The notes below the pieces were generated by a model. That model was not told where the DNA came from and did no database searches. It saw only the letters and a list, made by a program, of their open reading frames with translations. A DNA stretch of 9,439 nucleotides, taken from contig PLBZ01000037.1 in the NCBI GenBank assembly GCA_003134675.1, forward strand, positions 14,200 through 23,638. The letters are read 5' to 3'. A program made the position numbers and the translations under genes. Of the stretch, positions 1 through 5,321 are shown piece by piece. Each line of letters starts with the position of its first letter. Within the stretch, counting starts at the first letter, position 1. Origin of the DNA: Solirubrobacterales bacterium. Lineage in GTDB: Bacteria > Actinomycetota > Thermoleophilia > Solirubrobacterales > Solirubrobacteraceae.

Positions 1-1
1 G

Positions 2-1027
2 TTCTACCTGTACCTGAACATGCTGATCATCCCGATGCGCTCGCTCGGCATGCTGCTCGGCCTGTCCCAGCGCGCGACCGCCTCCGGCGCGCGCATCTTC
101 CAGGTGCTCGACCGCGAGCCGCGCATCGTGGAGGCGCCCGACGCACCACCGCTGCCGCCGGGAACCGGTCACGTGGAGTTCCGCGGCGTCACGCTCCGCT
201 ACGACGAGCAGGACGACTTCGGCGCCACGTACACCGCGCCCGGCGAGCGCACCATGTCGCTCGATCACGGCAACGGCAATGGGTCGGCGCGAGGAGCGCG
301 TGCGGTCCTCAGCGGCGTCGACCTCGACATCGCCGCGGGCGCCACCGTGGCGCTCGTGGGCGCCACCGGCTCGGGCAAGACCAGCCTCGTGTCGTTGATC
401 TCGCGGCTGTATGAGGCCAGCGAGGGGCGGATCCTGCTCGACGGCGCGGACATCCGCACGGTCAGCCTGCGCTCGCTTCGCGAAGCGGTCGCCGTGGTCA
501 GCGACGACCCGTTCCTTTTCTCCGCGTCGGTCGCCGAGAACATCGCCTACGGCCGCCCGTCGGCGAGCATGGAGGAGATCGAACAGGCCGCCCGCCGCGC
601 GCAGGCATATGACTTCGTGATGGAGCTGCCGCAGGGGTTCGACACGCGCGTGGGCGAGCGCGGACTGTCGCTGTCGGGCGGGCAGCGCCAGCGAATCGCG
701 ATCGCGCGCGCCCTGCTGGCCGACCCGCGCGTGCTGATCCTCGACGACGCCACCTCCGCGGTGGACGCGTCGACCGAGCAGCGCATCAAGCTCGCGCTCG
801 ACGAGGCGATGGCAGGGCGCACCACGTTCGTGATCGCACACCGCCTGTCCACGATCTCGCTGGCGGATGAGATTGTGGTGCTCGATCACGGGCGGATCGT
901 CGCGCACGGTGACCACGACGAACTGCTGGACGCCTCGGAGCTGTACCGCGAAATCGTCGAAAAGGGCCTGCCCGACCAGGTGTTCCTGACGCGCGCGCCG
1001 CTCGAACGTGAGGTGAGCGGGCTGTGA
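2..1027 (+). CDS. ABC exporter half-transporter, degenerate-site subunit (5' truncated)
   Basis: This is the C-terminal part of a type IV (exporter-fold) ABC half-transporter; the start and most of the membrane domain lie before the window. The visible part is the end of the last transmembrane helix and its linker, then a complete nucleotide-binding domain. Walker A is GATGSGKT with its Lys at 377-379, the signature is a canonical LSGGQ at 671-685, and the H-loop His (in IAHRLST) is at 839-841. Two catalytic positions are altered. The Q-loop reads VVSDDPFLF, with Asp at 503-505 where Gln is expected. Walker B reads [11 protein letters not shown], with Asp at 746-748 instead of the catalytic Glu. 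In known heterodimeric exporters (TM287/288, BmrCD) such changes mark the subunit whose Walker motifs form the non-hydrolysing site. About 27 extra residues, Gly/Asn-rich, follow the A-loop Tyr (codons at about 203-301). The stop overlaps the next gene as GTGA, so the two are translationally coupled. The exported substrate cannot be inferred. Confidence 0.93.
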   Translation, partial: FYLYLNMLIIPMRSLGMLLGLSQRATASGARIFQVLDREPRIVEAPDAPPLPPGTGHVEFRGVTLRYDEQDDFGATYTAPGERTMSLDHGNGNGSARGARAVLSGVDLDIAAGATVALVGATGSGKTSLVSLISRLYEASEGRILLDGADIRTVSLRSLREAVAVVSDDPFLFSASVAENIAYGRPSASMEEIEQAARRAQAYDFVMELPQGFDTRVGERGLSLSGGQRQRIAIARALLADPRVLILDDATSAVDASTEQRIKLALDEAMAGRTTFVIAHRLSTISLADEIVVLDHGRIVAHGDHDELLDASELYREIVEKGLPDQVFLTRAPLEREVSGL

Positions 1028-2931
1028 GCCCCGCAGTGGGCAGAGGCCCGGGTGGGCGCGGTCCCGGCTCGGAATGGACCGGCGAGCGTGCGAGCAAAGG
1101 CACGCGCGGGCGCAACCTGCGCGGCCTGCTCAAGCTGATCGGCCCGTATCGCACGCGCGCGATCGCAACGCTCGTGGCGCTGATCCTCGGCACGGGCGCG
1201 TCGCTCGCGCCCCCGCTGCTGGCGAAGGCCGCGATCGACGACGGCATCAACCGTCACGACACGAACACGCTCGTGATCGTGGTGATCGCGTTCCTGCTCT
1301 CCGCGGTGATCGTGTGGGCGATGACCTACGCGCAGACGTTCCTCGTCGGCTGGGTCGGCCAGCGCGTGCTCGCGGATCTGCGCATCCGCATCTTCACCCA
1401 CCTGCAGACGCTGCCGATCGGCTTCTACGACAGCCGTCCCGCGGGCGTGCTGATCTCGCGCATGACCAACGACGTGGAGGCGCTCGACAGCCTCGTGACG
1501 GACTCCGTGGTCACGCTGTTCCAGTCCGGCCTCACGCTGCTCGGCACCGTCGGCATCCTGCTCGTGCTGGACGTGAAGCTCGCGCTGCTGACGTTCTGCG
1601 TGCTGCCGCTCGTGGTGATCGGCTCGCTGTGGTTTCGCATCATCTCCGCCGGCGCGTTCCGGCGGACGCGGGAGACGATCGGCGCGATCACCGCCTACCT
1701 GCAGGAGACGCTTTCGGGCATCCGCGTGGTGCGCAGCTTCGCGCAGGAGCGCGTGCACGTGACGCGCTTCCAGGAGCTGAACGCGGACAACAGCGACGCG
1801 AACATGACGACCGTGCGCCTCAATGCGGCGTACTTCCCCACCGTGGAAATGCTCTCAGGCGTGGCGGTGGCGATGATCGTTCTCTACGGCGGGCTGCAGG
1901 CGATCGAAGGCCACATCACCGTCGGCACGGTGGTCGCGTTCGTCGCCGCGCTGTCGAACCTGTTCGACCCGATCCAGCAGCTCTCCCAGCTGTATGCCAC
2001 ATACCAGTCGGGGATGGCGGCCCTGGAGAAGATCTTCCAGCTGCTCGACGTGCGTCCCGACCTGCAGGACCGGCCTGACGCGCACGAGCTGGGGCGAATT
2101 CGCGGCGAGGTCAGCTTCGAGGACGTGTCCTTCTCCTACGCGCGCAGACCCGTCAAACGCGGCTCCGCGTCCGAGCAGGCCGACAAGGAAGCGAACAGGC
2201 CGTCCGCCGAGCAAGGCGTCGCGGCCGCGACGGACGAGCAGGTACTCGCACTCGATCACGTCAGCCTGCTGATAGCGCCCGGGCAAACCGTCGCGCTCGT
2301 GGGCGCGACGGGCGCGGGCAAGTCCACGATGGCGAAGCTCGTGGCGCGCTTTTATGACCCCACGTCCGGGCGGGTGCTCGTCGACGGGCACGACCTGCGC
2401 GAGATCTCAAGCAGCTCGCTGCGCTCGCAGATGGGGATCGTGCCGCAGGAGGCGTTCCTGTTCTCCGGCACCGTGGCGGAGAACATCGCGTTCGGGCGGC
2501 CCAACGCGGATGAGAGCCAGATCCGCGCGGCGGCGGCAGCCGTGGGCGCGGAGGAGTTCATCTCCGAGCTCGCCCACGGCTACGACACCGAAGTGGGAGA
2601 GCGCGGCTCGCAGCTCTCCGCCGGCCAGCGCCAGCTGATCGCGTTCGCACGCGCGTTGATCGCCGACCCGCGCATCCTCGTGCTCGACGAGGCGACCTCC
2701 AACGTGGACCTGCACTCCGAGGCGCGCATCGAGCAGGGCTTGCGCCGCCTGCTCGCCGGGCGCACCTCGATCGTGATCGCCCACCGCCTCTCCACGATCC
2801 GCCAGGCAGGACGGATCGTCGTGCTCGAGCACGGCCGCATCGCCGAGCAGGGCACCCACGACGAGCTGCTCGCCGCCCGCGGACGCTACTTCGAGCTGTA
2901 CCGCGACTGGGCCTCGCAGGCAGCAGCGTAA
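1024..2931 (+). CDS. ABC exporter half-transporter, catalytic-Glu subunit
   Basis: A 635-residue full half-transporter, the likely partner of the gene it overlaps by 4 nt (GTGA, GTG start). A Gly/Arg-rich N-terminus of about 35 residues precedes a six-helix membrane domain (about 45-330). The nucleotide-binding domain covers about 360-635. Walker A is GATGAGKST (G427-T435, K433), the Q-loop is intact (VPQEAFLF, Q475), the signature is LSAGQ (L531-Q535, with Ala for the first Gly), Walker B is LVLDEATS with the catalytic Glu E556, and the H-loop is H587. The intact Glu with a slightly altered signature complements the first subunit. The active site would pair this Walker A/B with the partner's LSGGQ, and the degenerate site the reverse. 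An insertion of roughly 27 polar residues (about 375-406) sits after A-loop Y372, the same place as in the partner. The last codon and stop lie inside the left copy of the 27-bp repeat, so the reading frame ends in the attachment core. Substrate unknown; lipid or drug export is typical of the family. Confidence 0.95.
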   Translation: MSPAVGRGPGGRGPGSEWTGERASKGTRGRNLRGLLKLIGPYRTRAIATLVALILGTGASLAPPLLAKAAIDDGINRHDTNTLVIVVIAFLLSAVIVWAMTYAQTFLVGWVGQRVLADLRIRIFTHLQTLPIGFYDSRPAGVLISRMTNDVEALDSLVTDSVVTLFQSGLTLLGTVGILLVLDVKLALLTFCVLPLVVIGSLWFRIISAGAFRRTRETIGAITAYLQETLSGIRVVRSFAQERVHVTRFQELNADNSDANMTTVRLNAAYFPTVEMLSGVAVAMIVLYGGLQAIEGHITVGTVVAFVAALSNLFDPIQQLSQLYATYQSGMAALEKIFQLLDVRPDLQDRPDAHELGRIRGEVSFEDVSFSYARRPVKRGSASEQADKEANRPSAEQGVAAATDEQVLALDHVSLLIAPGQTVALVGATGAGKSTMAKLVARFYDPTSGRVLVDGHDLREISSSSLRSQMGIVPQEAFLFSGTVAENIAFGRPNADESQIRAAAAAVGAEEFISELAHGYDTEVGERGSQLSAGQRQLIAFARALIADPRILVLDEATSNVDLHSEARIEQGLRRLLAGRTSIVIAHRLSTIRQAGRIVVLEHGRIAEQGTHDELLAARGRYFELYRDWASQAAA

Positions 2932-2951
2932 CTCCGGGACAGGGACTCGAA
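2925..2951. repeat. Left attachment-like direct repeat (tRNA-Gln 3' fragment)
   Basis: A perfect 27-bp copy of 4538-4564, at an offset of 1613 bp. Positions 2932-2951 reproduce the last 20 nt of the tRNA-Gln gene (T-loop part, 3' T-stem, 3' acceptor strand and discriminator). The other 7 bp contain the last codon and stop of the ABC gene. The rest of the tRNA is missing here: identity stops at 2952. This is the pattern left when an element integrates at a tRNA 3' end and displaces the original end. Confidence 0.85.
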
Positions 2952-3267
2952 GCGTGGGCAAGGTTAGCCACGATCACCAGTGATAGAGCCAAATCTGGCT
3001 CCAGACCAGCAAGGAGCCAGCCTACGTCGAGGCATCACGAAGGCACCACCCGCAGGCTGCATCTCCCGTAGTCTCACAGACCATCGTGGACTGGCGCGCA
3101 GTTGCAGCTCTCCGCGCGGGGCTCGGCGTGATCTCGGATCACTTTCGGCAGCCGAGAGAGAAGCCGCGACTGCCTGGTATGAGCTAGTTGAGAGCCGAAT
3201 ACTGACGCTCGGGGCGCCGTCGAGAGCAGACACATCCATTCCGTCATCTCCTCTGACAGGGCGCGGA
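2952..3267. other. Left-end non-coding stretch of the island
   Basis: No convincing gene is found here on either strand. The plus-strand frame through 3133-3249 stays open and includes a helix-like segment (LSAAEREAATAWYELVESRI), but it has no good start and runs on antisense through the XRE gene. A second open frame from about 2987 ends at a TAG at 3185-3187, with no family resemblance. The composition is milder than that of the flanking genes. The first 70 bp are rich in short inverted repeats. The stretch may be the decayed remnant of an element gene, or attachment-site arm DNA. Confidence 0.5.
2973..3020. repeat. Overlapping inverted repeats with a shared arm
   Basis: GAGCCA (2986-2991) pairs with TGGCTC (2996-3001) across a 4-nt loop. 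The same right arm, extended to CTGGCTCC (2995-3002), pairs perfectly with GGAGCCAG (3013-3020) across 10 nt. The two hairpins exclude each other. A smaller palindrome, ATCAC-CA-GTGAT, lies just before (2973-2984). No U-tract follows. Possible roles are a terminator for the converging ABC transcript, protein-binding arm sites of the island, or a structured RNA. The pairing is seen directly; the function is unknown. Confidence 0.6.
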
Positions 3268-3600
3268 TTATGCTGCGTGAACCACGACCGGCGGGGCGCT
3301 GTCCGCCTCGGCCGTCGGGATCAAGTGGTACTGCACGACGAAGCCAAGGCTCTCCGCGTAGCGATCGACGGTCGATACCTTCGCGTCGGCCGCCGTGGTC
3401 TCCAAGCGCGCGACGAAAGACTGCGAGGTCTCCATCGCCGCGGCGATCGAGGTCTGCGAGCGCTTCTGCTCCTCACGCTGCCCGGCCAGAGCACGCAGCA
3501 ACTCACGGCGCCGGCGAGCCGCGTCCAGCAGTCGCGGAAACTCGGGGTTGCGCGCGGCGCGCTTGTCAATCATCTCCTCTAGGAAGTCGCGCTCGGACAT
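3268..3600 (-). CDS. XRE-family helix-turn-helix regulator (HigA-like antitoxin type)
   Basis: A 110-residue protein with a charged N-terminal helical region (about 1-45, rich in Arg and Glu) followed by a Cro/C1-type HTH at about 46-90. The second helix runs from about Q49 to M56, followed by the turn and a recognition helix in TSQSFVARLE; the region closes with VDRYAESLGF. This architecture is typical of antitoxins that accompany RelE/HigB-like toxins and repress their own operon. No such toxin gene lies next to it: the gene 72 bp upstream on the same strand encodes a HEPN protein. It could be an orphan antitoxin, the regulator of the MNT/HEPN pair, or the third part of a three-gene module. 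An AGG at -10 to -8 and an AAGG close to the ATG could serve the start. The spacer to the HEPN gene holds a palindrome that may be its operator. Confidence 0.85.
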   Translation of the reverse strand: MSERDFLEEMIDKRAARNPEFPRLLDAARRRRELLRALAGQREEQKRSQTSIAAAMETSQSFVARLETTAADAKVSTVDRYAESLGFVVQYHLIPTAEADSAPPVVVHAA

Positions 3601-3628
3601 TGCCTTGCCTACTCTCTGAATGGGCTTC

Positions 3629-3660
3629 GATATCTACAGCGGTATCTCTTTCTAGAGATA
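3629..3660 (-). promoter_or_regulatory. Candidate promoter/operator of the XRE gene
   Basis: The 72-bp gap between the HEPN stop and the XRE start holds a perfect 7-bp inverted repeat, TATCTCT-ttct-AGAGATA (3643-3660). A further TATCT half-site lies 12 bp away at 3631-3635. On the minus strand the latter reads TAGATA, a plausible -10 box about 30 nt before the ATG, and the palindrome would cover the weak -35 region. That is the expected position for autorepression by an XRE protein. It could instead be a hairpin ending the MNT/HEPN transcript. The repeat is seen directly; the regulatory role is inference. Confidence 0.55.
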
Positions 3661-3672
3661 GCTTAGCGCCTC

Positions 3673-4110
3673 TCAGCCTCCATCGACGACTTCGGGCTCA
3701 GTTGAGGACTTCTGTCCACCCTCAGCCTCCTCAACCAGGCCCCGTGCCCACTGGACCGCGGTGGTCGCCCAGCTCGACGCCGTCTCACGCTCGACGGCGT
3801 GCACCGTTTCATCGTCGTAGCGCAGGCCAGCCGCGTAGGGCGTCAGCAGGTCTGCACCATCCATCTCTCCCGGTAGCGGTGCGCCCGCTTCCCTGCACAG
3901 CTTGGCCAGACCACTGATGTCATGAATGAAGGGAAACTCCACGCCGCGGGCAGCAAGCACGGCCTTGAGCGCCTTCTCGACAGCCTGCTGGGCGTGAAAG
4001 CAGACGAGCACATCCGCCACTTCGTTGATCGGCAGCATCGCCCTGGCCCCGGCCGCGTCCGTGTCAGCGCGACGAAGAAGCTGCTCTGCAAGATCCTGCT
4101 TGCTGGCCAT
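3673..4110 (-). CDS. HEPN-domain protein (HepT-like toxin candidate)
   Basis: A 145-residue all-helical protein of the HEPN superfamily, most like the PF05168 branch. The diagnostic segment is FHAQQAVEKALKAVLAARG (F38-G56), followed by the conserved His-Asp (H63-D64) and a C-terminal RY segment (R97-Y98). I start it at the ATG whose A overlaps the stop of the MNT gene (TAATG): the longer in-frame Met at 4176 would add 22 Gly/Arg-rich residues that are only a shadow of MNT. HEPN proteins paired with MNT proteins act as RNases or tRNA-targeting toxins that the MNT partner silences by adding nucleotides. The RX4-6H ribonuclease motif of HepT is not clear. R97-Y-D-D-E-T-V-H104 has the right spacing (R-x6-H), but the Tyr that follows the His in HepT is absent (H-A-V). 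Catalytic activity is therefore uncertain. The acidic, Gly-rich tail is probably disordered. Confidence 0.85.
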   Translation of the reverse strand: MASKQDLAEQLLRRADTDAAGARAMLPINEVADVLVCFHAQQAVEKALKAVLAARGVEFPFIHDISGLAKLCREAGAPLPGEMDGADLLTPYAAGLRYDDETVHAVERETASSWATTAVQWARGLVEEAEGGQKSSTEPEVVDGG

Positions 4111-4424
4111 TAAGCCGCCAGCTCCCTGCCCTCGGCCAGCGCCGCGTGGATCAGGCTCCCCCTCACATCCCGCCACTCCTTCACCCGGTGCTCACTCGCG
4201 ACGATCACGTCCGCGGCCAGCACCAGATCCCCCAGTACCCTACGCAGCCGCACCGACTCCAAGGCGGGATTCTCGACCTCCGGCTCGATCACCAAGAAGT
4301 CCAGATCGCTATCCCGCGTCAGCTCCCCACGCGCAGCCGAGCCGAACAGGATCACCCGCGAGCTCGGTGGCGCAGCCTCTGACAACCGACGGCCAGCCTC
4401 CGCTATCACCGCGTCATCGAGCAC
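4110..4424 (-). CDS. MNT-family minimal nucleotidyltransferase (MntA-like antitoxin)
   Basis: A 104-residue protein of the polymerase-beta-like minimal nucleotidyltransferase family. It has the motif GSAARGEL (G28-L35), the metal-binding pair D40 and D42 in SDLDFLV, and a probable third acidic residue D72 in AADVIVA, so the catalytic set is complete. In HepT/MntA systems this protein transfers AMP from ATP to the HEPN toxin and neutralises it. The start is uncertain. I choose the GTG at 4424, which gives the usual short helix before the ILFGS strand; GTGs at 4451 and 4472 are alternatives. The frame stays open to an ATG at 4601, but that would run through the tRNA gene. No strong Shine-Dalgarno is visible. 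It overlaps the HEPN gene by one base, so the two are made together, antitoxin first. Confidence 0.87.
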   Translation of the reverse strand: MLDDAVIAEAGRRLSEAAPPSSRVILFGSAARGELTRDSDLDFLVIEPEVENPALESVRLRRVLGDLVLAADVIVASEHRVKEWRDVRGSLIHAALAEGRELAA

Positions 4425-4474
4425 GCGCTCACGATACCCGCTCCGGGGCACCCGCCCAGGCTTCGATCGCACGA

Positions 4475-4495
4475 CTGGCCCAAATCCTGGCCCAA
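4475..4495. repeat. Short direct repeat upstream of the MNT gene
   Basis: CTGGCCCAA occurs twice (4475-4483 and 4487-4495) with a 12-bp period. It lies between the MNT start and the right attachment repeat. It could be a regulator-binding site for the MNT/HEPN operon or an arm-type recombination site of the island. Nothing else in the sequence decides between these. Confidence 0.5.
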
Positions 4496-4505
4496 GCACC
4501 CCCAG

Positions 4506-4527
4506 GAACGCGAAACGCCCCGCGTTC
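4506..4527 (-). terminator. Stem-loop downstream of tRNA-Gln (possible terminator)
   Basis: A perfect 7-bp stem, GAACGCG (4506-4512) with CGCGTTC (4521-4527), and an 8-nt loop, starting 17 nt past the tRNA 3' end on the tRNA strand. No U-run follows, as is common for high-GC actinobacterial terminators, so termination is plausible but not shown. It lies inside the island end rather than in ancestral flank DNA. Confidence 0.4.
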
Positions 4528-4537
4528 ACAGGGCGCA

Positions 4538-4564
4538 AGCGTAACTCCGGGACAGGGACTCGAA
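4538..4564. repeat. Right attachment-like direct repeat (within tRNA-Gln 3' end)
   Basis: Identical over 27 bp to 2925-2951. It covers the last 20 nt of the tRNA-Gln gene plus 7 bp beyond its 3' end. Identity ends at 4537/2924 on one side and 4565/2952 on the other, so the core is sharply bounded. This copy completes the functional tRNA. Confidence 0.85.
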
Positions 4565-4616
4565 CCCCAAATTCGTGCTCCAGAGGCACGCGTGTTGCCA
4601 ATTACACCATCCCGGA
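4545..4616 (-). tRNA. tRNA-Gln (anticodon CUG)
   Basis: A 72-nt cloverleaf can be drawn by hand. The acceptor stem is TCCGGGA/TCCCGGA, the D-stem GTGT/ACAC with loop AATTGGCA, and the anticodon stem CGTGC/GCACG with loop CTCTGGA, giving anticodon CTG (reads CAG, Gln). The variable loop has 4 nt. The T-loop TTCGAGT sits on a stem whose two outer pairs are G-T wobbles. The discriminator is G73, as usual for tRNA-Gln. CCA is not encoded. The gene lies 27 bp after the last RCK gene on the same strand, so it may share that transcript or have a promoter inside the RCK gene. Its 3' end is the attachment site of the adjacent island. Confidence 0.93.
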
Positions 4617-4643
4617 CCGGACGCTCAAGGATAGCGACGGCCG

Positions 4644-5321
4644 CTACACATCAGCCGGGTGCCCGTTGGGCGCGAAGTACGTCGTGATCGCCTCCTCCAG
4701 GCCCGGATCGAGCACCAGCAACACCTCGTCGCCGGCTTCGATCACGGTGTCGGGCTTGGGCACGAACCCCGCCCCTCCGCGCAGCACAGAGATGATCAGG
4801 CTTCCCTCCGGCAACGCAATATCGGCCACTTTCTCACCGACCACGGGCGCGTCGTCGTTCACCTCGAGCTCGATGATCTCCAGACGCTCCTCTTCGAGCG
4901 CAAGCAGGTGCACGAGGCCATACCGCGGAACCTCGTGCTCGATCAAGCGCAGGATCAGGTCGGTAGCCGATACCGCCGGCTGGATCCCGAGCAACCTGAA
5001 GTGATCGTGGTTACGAGGGTTGTTCACCCGCGCGATGATGCGGTCGCACAGGTACTTCTCCTTCGCCACCTGACAGACGAGCATGTTGTCCTCGTCATCG
5101 CCGGTCACCGCGACGACCAGGTCGGCGCGCTGGATCCCGGAGCGCTCGAGGACCCACAGCTCGGTGGCATCGCCGTACTGAGCAGCGTGCTCGAACTCCT
5201 CCTCGATCGCCAGGTAGCAAGGGCGCGAGGACTCGATCAGAGTTACCTCGTGACCCTTCACGATCAGCTCTCGCGCGAGATTGCGCCCAACCTTGCCAGC
5301 ACCGACGATGATCGCGTACAT
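4644..5321 (-). CDS. TrkA-type RCK protein (RCK_N plus RCK_C)
   Basis: A 225-residue cytoplasmic regulator of ion transport. A Rossmann RCK_N domain (about 1-120) has the nucleotide-binding motif GAGKVG (G7-G12), and an acidic E30 ends the second strand, where the ribose is usually held. An RCK_C (TrkA_C) domain follows at about 135-217, containing ALPEGSLIISVLRGG and the typical GDEVLLVLDP. These proteins form rings that open or close K+ channels or transporters on binding NAD(H), nucleotides or ions. The ATG shares its A with the stop of the upstream RCK gene (TGATG); the in-frame Met at 5411 is rejected because it lies deep in that gene. No TrkH or Ktr membrane subunit is present in the window, so the nearest candidate partner is the APC permease of the same operon. 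The pairing resembles mycobacterial CeoB/CeoC. Confidence 0.9.
   Translation of the reverse strand: MYAIIVGAGKVGRNLARELIVKGHEVTLIESSRPCYLAIEEEFEHAAQYGDATELWVLERSGIQRADLVVAVTGDDEDNMLVCQVAKEKYLCDRIIARVNNPRNHDHFRLLGIQPAVSATDLILRLIEHEVPRYGLVHLLALEEERLEIIELEVNDDAPVVGEKVADIALPEGSLIISVLRGGAGFVPKPDTVIEAGDEVLLVLDPGLEEAITTYFAPNGHPADV

Larger units (their letters stand above)
2925..4564. mobile_element. Putative small tRNA-Gln-integrated island carrying MNT/HEPN and XRE genes
   Basis: The segment between the two 27-bp direct repeats, 1613 bp from one copy to the other. One repeat is the functional 3' end of tRNA-Gln and the other abuts the upstream ABC gene, the usual geometry of a tRNA-site integration. 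The interior holds three minus-strand genes (XRE regulator, HEPN, MNT nucleotidyltransferase) of kinds often carried as accessory or defence cargo. To the eye the interior is less GC-rich than both flanks, especially 2952-3270 and 3601-3672, but I have not counted it. No integrase, recombinase or excisionase gene is recognisable, so this could be a non-autonomous element or the remnant of a larger one. The boundaries are seen directly; mobility is inference. Confidence 0.72.

Noticed and set aside
886..1758. Long minus-strand open frame opposite the ABC genes
   Set aside because: Rich in His, Arg, Asp and Gln with no domain. It is the usual antisense shadow of a high-GC gene whose sense frame has clear ABC motifs.
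2980..3582. Plus-strand 200-codon frame across the island's left end
   Set aside because: Its second half is antisense to the XRE gene and its composition is unconvincing. Only the segment 3133-3249 is kept as a weak observation.
3673..4176. Longer HEPN form starting at 4176
   Set aside because: The added 22 residues are Gly/Arg-rich and overlap the MNT coding sequence. The ATG at 4110 forms a classic TAATG junction.
2925..4564. IS element or transposon explanation for the repeats
   Set aside because: No terminal inverted repeats and no transposase. The repeat is 27 bp and matches a tRNA 3' end, which fits site-specific integration rather than a target-site duplication.
4110..4601. Longer MNT form starting at the ATG at 4601
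   Set aside because: It would run through the tRNA-Gln gene, and the extra 59 residues match no part of the MNT family.
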